A stretch of 64,000 bases of DNA from Schistosoma haematobium (taxonomy: Eukaryota > Platyhelminthes > Trematoda > Strigeidida > Schistosomatidae): positions 27,607,116-27,671,115 of the forward strand of contig NC_067196.1 in NCBI RefSeq assembly GCF_000699445.3. The letters are read 5' to 3'. This document shows positions 33,410 through 44,991 of the stretch, piece after piece. The stretch's first letter is position 1, and every line of letters starts with the position of its first letter. A program made the position numbers and the translations under genes. The notes under the pieces were generated by a model. It was not told where the DNA came from, made no database searches, and worked only from the letters and a program-made list of their open reading frames with translations.

Positions 33410-36400
33410 GCTTGTAACGCAAAGTAATATCGATGCAATCCGTACAGAATGCACTTATGTTAATGAAAAACTGATTAATTACAGTCCTAAACATGAATGG
33501 GAAAATTCAAACAATCAATACTAAAATGAATTATCTAGTTTATTCTGCGTGTGTTTTGATTGATGTATTCAATAGAATCGACTCAAACAGAGGGAAAGTA
33601 AATTTTGAATCTATGCACAGTCGTCTAACGCCCAAATATCATAAAGTCAAGTCAAATAATATCAACGTTCATACATTTTTAGTAAAACACTTTGACAAAA
33701 ATTTCTCGAGTTCAACAATTTTGAGCAATGTAGCCAATCATTTATACAGTGCATAAACAGTTTCTTTGTTTACTTTTGTTTATTGAATTTACTTCAAATT
33801 ATAAGTTTCAACTTATATATTTTGATCCCAACAGCGTAATAACTTTATAGGCATACTGTAAAGGTGGTGTTTCGATACACTAATGTTCGTTGTTCCTTGA
33901 TTTTTCGAATGTGACATCTGTTAGCACTTTCTTATTTTGAAAGCATGCTTATATTATTAAAGAGCCCTAAATGAACTAAATTAACCAAAAATGTGGTAAC
34001 AATAGATAGACAAAGGGCAATTTGGTAAACATAATAAACAACCCCAGCTACTATGAAACTATTCCTTCAAGTTTAGATGAAGGTTCGTACAAATTTATAT
34101 AACAATCATAGTTCTCAGAAACTTCTTCATTATATAGATGAGTTTTAGTTGACTAAATACACTTTTTCGATAACGTGTATAAAAATCCTGAAATGTAGTG
34201 GAAATAAAATATGCATATTTTGTTCGTTTTTCGTGAAAATAACCGTTGTTTAAAAACAAAAACAATTACGTTTTCTCTACCCACCCTTTGCTGCATACAA
34301 TTTTAAGATTGTTTCATTTCCGTCTTTTCAAACTAGATTTCCAAGGACGAATTTCATTTGACTTGATATTATAACCATTTGAACACACAGCTTTCATTGT
34401 TTTTGTCCTCTCCCTATGTACTTACATAAAATTTGCGATTTCATCTTAGGCATATTTTTTTACCAATCATACGTTGATTAATAGTTATTAGCTATTATTC
34501 AGAGGTATGAATATTTATACTATATACAAATACTTTTACGCTTTCCTACAGTTACATCTTGTAAACCGATTTCTATTAATTCTGACTACGTATTCGTCAT
34601 TTTAGAGTGATAACTACATATTTGTCTTCATAAAAACGTGAACCAGTTCGTGAGTTGTTACACTCCTTGACTTCCAAGTGCTGATTCATATTTACAAGGA
34701 GAGATTTTTTGTATAAAAATCACCATTATGGATACAAAACCTGACAATATTCGAACACAGCTGGTCTAAAAAACCTAAAATGAACATCAATGTTAGTTGA
34801 TGAGAAATTGTGCTCAAATTACAAATTTATCTTTGCTCATGACTATAGTTGCTTCTCATTATTTTAAGATATCTGCATAATGATAATTTAATATATTGTA
34901 AGGAAACAAATGTTAATGAACAACTACAGCAGCGAGTCAATTTATACTTTTTTTTTCAAGAACAAATCATATTCACTATTGCACTTATGTAGAATAATTT
35001 GGACTAAGTAATATCTCAAATATATGACATTGATGTGTGAAAGTAAATTTTGCTAGGATTATTCATCAAGTTGTACATGTGCTGTCATAATATATAAATT
35101 TTCTTTTTGAAAAATTACTTTCATCAGGTGTCAACTACGCTTATTTCGTCAAACATTTGGACTTACCAATACACTTGGAAAATTACCTACTCTATAGTGA
35201 ATACTGGTATCTTTGAAAATTCAGAAACCAAAGTCATACTAACACATAAAAAATTATATTTACAGATATCCTTGAATTTTGTACATGTTTCATACTGACA
35301 TACACAATGTAAATACCGATTAATCTCTAAAGTAACATTCATGAAGGGTTATTTTTTAAGCAAACTAATGCATTACTACTCATTTTAAACCACATGTTGG
35401 TAAGCTACTCAATTCTGTTTTAAAGACGTAACAGCCTGAATTCGTGTTTGAATAAATTTCAATAAACTGTCAAAGTAGAGGATATCCAAAGCCCGCTTCG
35501 ACAGTTTGAATAAATGTTTGTCAGAACCCCTAATGTAAAATCAGTCACAAAATTGGGACCAGAATAATTCACTCGAACTGAAGAAATCATAAAACTACCT
35601 AACTGATTCTAAAAGCTGTGGCGACTTTTCGTGTTAGGTTAAATCAAAATATGATAGTAAAACTGTTTGAAATAACTGCTAATAGTTATCCTTCAAAAAT
35701 CACTATCACCTGGGACGGGACTGGAAATCCATGATTATTGAACAGTTCTTACAGTCAGAATTTATGGGCCAACACATGGGAAAATTTTCCAATACTGATA
35801 ATTGTATTAGTTCATAATGGGAATGAAGCTTAATTAAGTTCTTATCCGATGATCAACAACACTTCGACGATATACCAGCCTAAACTGCCTTACAAATTAT
35901 ATAAACGAACTCTAATTTGCTGCTATCAATGTTTTATAAGTAGCCAACAGTTAACATTTACTAGTCGAATGCTATTTTGAACGATATCACTCAATGAATC
36001 TCCACACTACTAACAGTAAAATATTTTAATGAATGATATAAATTATTCTCGTATTCAAAATGTTAAATTTGTAAGGAAATTCATTTTGAAATAAATGATG
36101 TATTCTTTGACTATTACTTAGTCCTAGGAGTCTCCTAGCTAATTTTAAGCTTTTTCTATCAATACAGTTGATTAGGTTATTGTCCGTTTGACGGTTAACA
36201 TGAAGTTACACCGTATACTGTTTGATGAACAAAATTTCAAACTAAGATCTAATCAAATTTTCGAAAGATAATACTAAATAAAAATAAAGTAATTTTAGGA
36301 AATCGGTCAGTTAATAACAACGTAGAACTTCGTACGTACGTACATCAGTTCGAGTTGCCATACCACATTAGCACAGAGATGCAGTTATCAGTTCAAATCC

Positions 36401-37660
36401 CGTAGTGGTAAAGGTAGAAAGAGTATAAGCAGTAATCGGAAAATGTAAATTTATTAATCAATATTAAAAAAATATAGCGGTGAAGAACAGAAAAAGTCAG
36501 AAAATTTTATGATCTGAAACAAACAAATTAAAAATAAAATGATATTTGCGGTTACAATTATGACTGATATGAAGCATAAAAACAGGATAATTAATAGAAT
36601 TTTTACAACTCTATATTTTCATAAAATATATTGTTAATCATAGTATCTGTTATTTGATTGCGATGAAATTGGTTTCCTTTAACGACTTTGACTTGAGATC
36701 TATCCAAATCCGGCCATAAATCACAATAGGACAAGAAAGCACGTAGTTTTGCTGGAATAGGCAACTTTTTAATAAGACTAGCATAATTATAATATTTCAC
36801 AGAGTTGGATTTTTTATAGGCTTGTCTATGAACGTCTAAAATGAGAAGAGTATTTATAATGGAAATATGCTTTAAGAGAATAACAACGAAAATATGTTCT
36901 TATGAAATGTTAACAAACTAGTTGGAGAGTAAGTTAGTAAACTTACTACTATTGTAGGTGGTTACAAATTCGATTTCCAGGTAAACAGATGAATCACTTT
37001 AAAATATACTAGTCAGTCTACGGAATTGACTTCATAAAAAATCATCATAGTCAATAATTTTCCGAAAAAAATTGTTAAATGTTTCACAAGATTAAATATC
37101 TATTGAATATATGCTCTATAGCTAGAAATACCTGTTTAATTGATTGTACTTTCAATCCATCAGTGTGAGATATGCTCTGAATGATTATAAGTAAAAATAG
37201 TTCCTCTTAACAATTACTAAAATAACTTTAGATGTACATAAATTATGAAAACCAGGGAATTTTTTAACAGACTATCCTATTTGGTATCTCTGAATTCAAA
37301 TTCAGCAACCAACCCTCTCGATTCAAACGATCTATAAACTTAAGGGTATCAGTGAGGCTTTTTCCATGATCATGAGCACGTTTTAGGAAAAACTTAGCAG
37401 TGTTTTTAATTTGTCTTCATTCATGCATATTTCCATTAAAAACATTATTAAAAAGCTTACCTCCTAATAGCTGGTTTTATAAGACACTATTTATTCTGAT
37501 GCACAAAGGTAATGCATTTCGGTCGAGAGTAAGGACTGCTAGAGTGACCAACTGCGTAAGAAATTTTTTAATCCTCATGATGCCTTTTCAATACAGAAAC
37601 GGGAAAAGTAGTATGTTTGGGTCAAAATGTGAATTTTGTTTATCCAGTTAAAAAGACTTC
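33410..37660. other. Long unique AT-rich intergenic stretch
   Basis: No coding frame with family features, no element ends. A possible tRNA-like SINE piece lies at 36340-36450 (GTTCAAATCCC at 36392). The short frames at 33493-33756 and 37400-37651 look accidental. Confidence 0.4.
36340..36450 (+). repeat. tRNA-like SINE remnant
   Basis: CCACATTAGCACAGAGATG upstream of AGTTCAAATCCCG, the latter close to a B box. No full tRNA fold. Confidence 0.35.
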
Positions 37661-37672
37661 CTGTTATACCAG

Positions 37673-38085
37673 TGTAGTGGACGCTAATCACGGGGTTGCT
37701 TGTAAGTAATATGTAGCTGAAGTGGTATTGAAGTTGCAACGACTGTCAGACAGAGTGAACAGTTTCATTAGATCGAAAGCACAGCGATGGCAGAACACTC
37801 TGAGACCAGACGAGAAGTCAGAATACACCAAGATGCAAATGGACGATTGAAGGCTATGTATATGCATTATGTAAATGCTATGTAACTTCTCACAACAAAT
37901 ATACCTTCTTTCAGCCTATTCCCTTCATACGCTAAGAATAATGATATAATCTTTGATTGTTTATTGACTATATCCCATACAAATAAGCAACATACAACCT
38001 TATCCTTAACTTGTGATATATCTTACTGTAACTGACAACCTTAATATAAATAAATTTAGGAACATATTACGGCATAAAACAACTT
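37673..38085 (+). repeat. Possible LTR-like repeat
   Basis: Begins TGTAGTGGACGCTAATCACG, resembling the first bases of the solo LTR at 1162 (TGTAGTGACTCACATTCATC), and ends near ATTACGGCA. No target duplication was found and the right end is uncertain. Confidence 0.25.
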
Positions 38086-38314
38086 GTCTTATTATTTTAT
38101 TTGAACACATACATATTGGTACAAGAGTGCGCTAATATATATGCGCCACACAAAACAAGGAGAATTTAAAGAGAAGGAAAAAGAAAAAGGTAAGGAGGGT
38201 AAAAAAGAACAATAAGGAAGAGATTGGTGTAACGTAGTGTAAAAAAAATAGTGGTAATAATGGGGGAACGCAAAGGTACAATCAGAAGAAATCTTTCAGG
38301 TAAGGGAGACACAA

Positions 38315-41300
38315 CCACTTTTTATGAAGAAAGTAAAAGAAGGTTACAGCAGGATCGCCACTCGCTTCTATTCTGAGCCATATCTGATAACGTCTCTAGC
38401 CACTGTTGCACCATCTCTCGGACCCCAGCCGGGGAGTCGTGAAGGACAAACAGAAGCCAGTCCTTTACAGCTTTCTTTCATCCCAAGATACCATGTCATA
38501 TACTGACCAACTCTCCGCTTTTTCCAATCAGTCCCAGAGTCGGCAAATAATGCACGACTTGGAACTCTCTGGGACGACATTCGTAAAACATGTCCAAGCC
38601 ACCGAAGTCGGTGTTTCAAGATGGTGACACCGATTGCATTATCGTCTCTGCGCTCGAACACACGATGCCGAACCTCTGCATTACTAACATGGTGTTGCCA
38701 CTGAATGTCAGCAATCCTTCGGAGACAGCGATGATCGAACACAGAGAGTCGTCTAACGTTCTCGACTCGGAGAGGCCAGGTTTCACAAGCATAGAGCAGA
38801 ACTGCTCTCACCGGCGCGTTGTAGATCCGACCTTTTACAGCCAGACTAACATCACGAAGGCGCCAAAGGTGGCCCAGATTGGCATAAGCCGCTTTGGCTT
38901 TCACTATACGTGCATTAATCTCATCACTCACACCCCCACCAGCACTTATGCAGCTACCCAGATACACGAACTTCTCGACTATTTCTATCTGCTCACCATC
39001 CAGAGTGAGTACAGGATTAGAATCCTGCCAGTCTTGTAGAAGTACTTTGCATTTCGAAGGTGCAAAGCACATACCGTACCTACGGACATTGATTGCCAAC
39101 TAATTAAGTGCGGATTGCATGCCTTGGGCATTATCACACAGTAGGACAATGTCATCCGCATACTCAAGGTCGAGAAGTCCTCCAGGCAACAGATCCACAC
39201 CACCATTACTTACATTCATCAGAGCTGTTTCCAGAATGCCATCGATGGCAAAGTTGAAGAGGAATGGTGAGATTGGGCAACCCTGCCTAACCCCACTGCT
39301 CGAATGGAACAATGGAGAGAGGTGGTTGTATGCCCTCACTCTACCTGAGGTGTTTGTATATAGGGCTTTTAGGATGTTAATAAACTTCTCAGGCACACCC
39401 TTCTTCAATAGACAATCCCAGAAAACAGTCCTGTACAACGAATCGAAGGCAGCCCTGATGTCAAGAAACACTACGATTGTTGGCCTTTGATAAGTATGGC
39501 GGTGTTCTAACATTTGGCGGAGGGTGAAGATATGATCAATACATCCTCGACCAGAACGAAACCCAGCCTGCTCATCGCGAGTCAATCTTTCTCGGGTTTT
39601 GAACAACCTACGAAGTATGACGGAAGCCAATAGCTTGGACGCAATCGGAAGTAGACTTATCCCCCGATAGTTGTTACAGGAACGACGTGAACCCTTTTTA
39701 AAGATAGGGACAACTATCGACTCATTCCCTGACGTTGGTACACTCTCTAGTTCCCAAACCTTTGTAAACAACGTCGTCAATTCCTTAGTCAAAAAGTCAC
39801 CACCATCTTTAAAAAGAGCCGGAGGTAAGTCATCTGGGCCAGGTGATTTGTAACGCTTCAAGAGTTGGAGTTCCTTGCGGACTTCCGCCTCATTTGGTGG
39901 ATCAGTCGTCACCGGCCATGGAGGGCAGGACAGTCTGACCGATGTTGCCGGAGCAGCAGGCCAGTTGAACTGCCCTTCGAAAAATTCTGCCCATCGTCCA
40001 AGACGTCGATGGGTGTTAGTGATTGGCATCCCATCATCCTCGCAGATTATTTCACTCACACCAGACTTCTTGCTGCCAGTGGCTCGGATGAGTTGGAAGA
40101 GCTTCCGGTAGTTACCAGATGCAGCTGCTGCTTCCAGCTCATTAGCACGCTCCAACCATCAGGCTTCTCGGTCCTTACGCAAGCTTTGCCCAATTTCCTC
40201 ACGTAACATCCTTCGTTTATGGTCAAACTCACGGTCACCCGGAGTAGACCGACGGGCTTAAATGAGTTGTAAGGAACCTGCAGAAACCCAGTGCTTATAA
40301 GCGGGACGTTTCGCGAACCCACAACTGACTGTACCCGCCATTTTCATGGCGTCATGCAATTGCAACCAATGCTCATCTATACTTTTCGGTGGAGTGGTAG
40401 CTAGCCTAGAGGCTAGCTCGGTTCGATACTTACTTGCAACAGAAGTTGCAACCAGCTTGCTAACATCAATCCGTTGATGGCGGTCACTTCGTTGGCCACT
40501 GAAAAGTAAGGCAAGATTGGCGCGGACCAAGGCATGGTCAGAGTCTAGGTAGTACTCCAAAAGGAGCGTCAGCCTTGTACACAACCACGCCAGCGGTAGC
40601 TGATCGCGATGTGATCAATCTGAGTCCAGGCTTGAGATGCAGAAGGGGACGCCAGGTGGCACATCGGCGATGACTGTGTCGAAAGTTAGTGCTAGCCAGA
40701 AACAGGTTGTGGTCTGTGCAAAGTTGCAGTAGACGGTCCCCGTTATCTGACCTGCGACCAACGAGTCCCCATCGGCAACCTAAACGACTCTCTTCTGTGC
40801 CTAGACGCCCGACCTGAGCATTCAAGTCTCCGGCTAGTACTACAATATCTGTCGAACGCACTTTCTGGAGAAGAACAGATAACTGGTGGTAAAACTCATC
40901 CTTGATTGCATCCGAGCTGCAATCTGTCGGGGCATAGGCGGAGATGACGAAAAGACATCGTTTCTCACGCCGATTTCTTCTCACTTTGATGGAACTTTCT
41001 AATCTAACAGCACATAACCGACTGTTAATGGGGATCCAATCGATTAGTGCTACCTCAGCTCTAGTGCTCAGTGCGACACCAACGCCAGCAAGACCAGGCG
41101 AAGATGCCACAGGGTCCCCGGATAAGCGCACGTAAAACAAGCTTTTGAAGTGACAGATGGAGAGCGAATTTGTAGTACTTCACCAGAGTCTTGAATACGG
41201 GTCTCGGATAGACAGCAAACATCAATATTAAGACTTTCCAAAGATATAGCCAGCCCTATCTGTTGTCCGACCTGCATAAGTGTGCGAACGTTGAAGGCAG

Positions 41301-41364
41301 CCAGTTTGAATGGTGCACGTGGTTTCAGAAAAACTGCTTCAGTACTCATATTCGGTGGTAACAT
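38315..41364 (-). pseudogene. RTE endonuclease-RT, copy A
   Basis: Starts at ATG 41364 (MLPPNMSTEAVFLKPR). Endonuclease blocks FNVRTLMQVGQQIGLA, CLSETRIQD, SAYAPTDCSSDAIKDEF and GDLNAQVGR (Leu in place of the usual Phe), with a frameshift before QIDHIAI and LDSDHALVRANL. A stop follows SLQLI (40258-40260). The long RT frame 40155-39100 has SPGPDDLPPALFKDGG, AGFRSGRGCIDHIF, FLDIRAAFDSLYR, GVRQGCPISPFLFNFAIDG and YADDIVLLC. A TAG after SALN precedes the C-terminal frame (LLYACETWPLR...RWLGHVLRM). At least four lesions, also present in copy B. Confidence 0.85.
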
Positions 41365-41466
41365 ACAATTTTTAACCGGACAGTGACTCGAGAACGTTTA
41401 GATACAGTCGAATTTCCACCAAAGACGAGCCGTTGTATAAGTATAAAAGAGGGTGAATAATGACGT

Positions 41467-41470
<4 letters not shown>

Positions 41471-41531
<61 letters not shown>
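41471..41531. repeat. (ATT)n microsatellite in RTE copy A leader
   Basis: About 61 bp of perfect TTA repeat just upstream (minus strand) of the element's ORF. Mirrored by the TAA run in copy B. Confidence 0.9.
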
Positions 41532-41532
<1 letters not shown>

Positions 41533-42039
41533 GTACTAATAATGCGAGTCACTTGATTGTTATTTGGAACGAGAGGAATATTTTCCATAAGTAGATAGTT
41601 CATCGTGTTTTTGTGTGCGGGCTGAGATACTGCCCGGGTGCCCAAACCGAAGCAGGTGGTTATCTTAGGGGGCCACTCCCCAAGCCTTTGACCTAAAGGT
41701 CTAACCCACAAGGCAATGGAGCATCGTGAGGAGATGCAGTCTCATGGTAGCCGGTGACCAAGGAATTGGTTCATACGCCATTTGTTCCCGCAGGATACTG
41801 GAGCCCATGTGCACCATTGGTTTGGGATCCGGTTAAAGCGCCGGACACTCGCTTTTCGTCCTCTCATTTTTGTAAACAACACCCCGGCCACGAGAAGGCA
41901 GTGAGTAGGACTTGACGAAAAAGTGAATCTACAGTGACTCTAGATATCCCTGAGATTATTGGAAACAGGGAAACGTAAGTAGGTAACATCAAAACATGAA
42001 AATACATAAAATCAAACAACGTAGTACAATTGTGTTCTG

Positions 42040-42045
42040 TTTATT
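42040..42045 (-). terminator. Putative polyadenylation signal of ankyrin/SOCS paralogue 2
   Basis: TTTATT on the plus strand gives AATAAA on the minus strand, about 120 bp beyond the stop codon at 42163-42165 and before RTE copy A. Confidence 0.4.
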
Positions 42046-42162
42046 ATTCGTCTGAATCTTAATGTCCATCTTTATGAGCTCATTCAGAGACAACGGTAAT
42101 TAGAAACGTAATTCATGAAAATGAACCACCAATCTCTCGGTCAACACATTTTCAACACGCAC

Positions 42163-44922
42163 CTATTGATGCAGCTTACCTATGACAGCTAAAACATGTC
42201 TCCTGATTGTAACTCGACAAAAATCCATAAGACTTAAAGGACCGAAAGAAAGAACGTGTTGCTGATCACATTCATTAGACTGGCTCCCTGTAAGTGATCG
42301 ATGCGATGCCCAGGCGATAAATAAATCATGCCAACTGGTATTCCAAATGTTAATGTCGTTATTAAACAAACAATTTGGATAAGATGTACAAGAAACATTA
42401 TGAGAATTCACTAAGGAAACCCGTCCAAGAGCTAACCAAAGAGCAGTATTAAGTGGGCAAACAGGTCCTGACAGTAGTAGTTCAAATAATAAGATGATAT
42501 TTCCAGCCGTACATCGGATATTTTCACCATACATACATGAACCAAATAACCACGCTAAGTCAGAGTTTTGAGAATCATAGTTCTGAAATTAGAAAGATAA
42601 AGGTTTCTGTGAACAAAAATTATATCAGATAATGCCGGTTCAATGAGAATTTAGGGTTTACAATCAACAAAACAAAGCTTACTCGCTTGAGGGCACGATT
42701 AGCATCTTTGAATCGTCTGTACAAACCACCATCAATTAATGTTTTTGGGTTGACCAGAAATACATGTGTTGTTTTCGCAACCAGTTTTTCATGGTCACAT
42801 TCTTTTGACAGACTTGAATCTTAACAGACTAAAAGATACTAAGGGGAGTGACAACTTGTGTTTAAATAAAAATATGGTTTAATCACCAGTTTATAGAATG
42901 ACCACTTCAGAAATTCTCAGTGGCAAGCTTTGTAACTAAAATGTCGAGTGACGCCTGTTTATACGAACTTGTACACTTAAAGACAAAAAACAAACCTTAA
43001 TATATCAGCGAGGTTTACTTTAGTCTACGTGTCATTTTGTAACCTCATTCCAAGTATATACTGAAACCTATAAAACACGCCGGCTAACAGCGCTTAAAAC
43101 GTAGGTCCTAACAAACTAAAATCTCCCTAAAATCGCCATATCTAGTTGTGATGCCAAGGACAGTATTTAAGAATCATGTTGCAGTTTATGTTTAAAGGAT
43201 AGAAATTAGTCATTATAGTTAGTTGATAATCACGATATAGATTTGTTTTTTGAAACGACGATAACATACACCGCTCTATATAAACTGATAAGCAGAACAG
43301 ATACAGTAATCTATAAAAAACATCTAATTTAGAAATACAACATTGAGCATATCCATCTTTTATTTTTATTTATTTATTTGAACACATAAATATTGGTACT
43401 CTGTCCGTCGTCCAAGACATTGATAGATGTCAGTGACTGGCACTCCGTCACCCTCACAGATTGTTTCACTCACACCAGACGTCTTGCTGCCAGTGACTCG
43501 AGTGAGTTGAAAGAGCCTCCGGCAGTTACCAGATGGAGCTGCTGTTTCCAACTCATTGGCACGCCCCGACCACCTGGCTTCGGGGTCCTCATACAAGCTT
43601 TGGATAATTTCACTACGTAGCAGTTTTCGTCTGTGGTCGAACCCGCAGTCACTCAGAGTAGACCAACGAGCATCAATGAGTTGTAAGGAGCCCGAAGAAA
43701 CCCAGTGCTTATAAGCGGGACGTTTCACGAAGCTTCGGGTGACTTTACTCGCCATTTCCATGATGTCATGCATTTGTAACCGCTGCTTATCTACACTTTT
43801 CGATGGGCTGGCAGCTAGCCTAGAACCTAGCTCTGTTTGATATTTAGTTGCAACAGAAGCTGGAACCAATTCGCTTACATGAATCCGTTTAGCGCGATGA
43901 ATTTGTTGGCCACTGAAACGTGAGATAAGACAAGTGCAAACAAGGGCATGATCAGAGTCCAGGTAGGTACTTCAAAAGGAGCGGCAGTCTTGTACACAAC
44001 CACACCAGTGGTAGCTGATTGCGATGTGATCAGTTTGAGTTCAGAAGGAGGACGCCAGGTAGTACACCGGCGATGACTGTGCCGGTATTTATTGCTAGCC
44101 AGACACAGGTTGTGATCTAAGCACAGTTGCAGTAGACGGTCACCGTACATTGTGACGAGTCCATTAACGACTCATGGACCCAAATAGTCATTGTGTCCCT
44201 CTGAATTAATTAAACCACCTACAACCAACAGATCTAACCATCCACATGTCATAAATAAATCAATTAAACGACTGGTAAATTTATTACACCAATTATAAAT
44301 AAGTGATACTACTTTTACATTTCTTTGTCACATAGATATTAGTACTAAGGTCTGACTTGATCATTTAGAAAAAAGAGCATTGAGTAGATTGTTAATGATA
44401 CACTTGTAATATCTAAATGAGTAGGGAATAGATTTTCCAGCGTCTGGTGGTTTAGTGCCCTGGACGGCTGAGAGTGGGGAGAGTCCGCTCTCCCCCTCGA
44501 AATACTCTCACACGGCCGCGCGTATACAGCCTCTGCCAGGGAAGTCCCACTCATTGCCTTCTCGTGGCCGGGGTGTTGTTTACAAAAATGAGAGGACGAA
44601 AAGCGAGTGTCCGGCGCTTTAACCGGATCCCAAACCAATGGTGCACATGGGCTCCAGTATCCTGCGGGAACAAATGGCGTATGAACCAATTCCTTGGTCA
44701 CCGGCTACCATGAGACTGCATCTCCTCACGATGCTCCATTGCCTTGTGGGTTAGACCTTTAGGTCAAAGGCTTGGGGAGTGGCCCCCTAAGATAACCACC
44801 TGCTTCGGTTTGGGCACCCGGGCAGTATCTCAGCCCGCACACAAAAACACGATGAACTATCTACTTATGGAAAATATTCCTCTCGTTCCAAATAACAATC
44901 AAGTGACTCGCATTATTAGTAC

Positions 44923-44991
<69 letters not shown>

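Larger units (their letters stand above)
38093..41913 (-). mobile_element. RTE-clade retrotransposon, inverted copy A
   Basis: Minus-strand element with 5' leader (41913 down to 41365), endonuclease-RT, and a 3' UTR ending with GTGTGGCGCATATATAT and a TTCAAATAAAATAATAAG tail at 38093. Truncated 5' at 41913 relative to copy B. From 38272 to 41900 it is almost identical to copy B (44555-48184); the 3' UTR beyond 38271 is clearly diverged. Lies about 250 bp beyond the stop codon of the minus-strand ankyrin/SOCS gene. Confidence 0.85.

Noticed and set aside
33493..33756. 87-aa frame in unique DNA
   Set aside because: No splice context, no family motif, composition typical of AT-rich chance frames.
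38590..39039. 149-aa plus-strand frame opposite RTE copy A (mirrored at 47868-47419)
   Set aside because: Shadow of the RT coding strand; no protein features.
41346..41711. Open frame with a poly-Ile run (also at 44744-45112)
   Set aside because: Translation of the ATT/TAA microsatellite in the RTE leader; present in both inverted copies only because the DNA is repeated.
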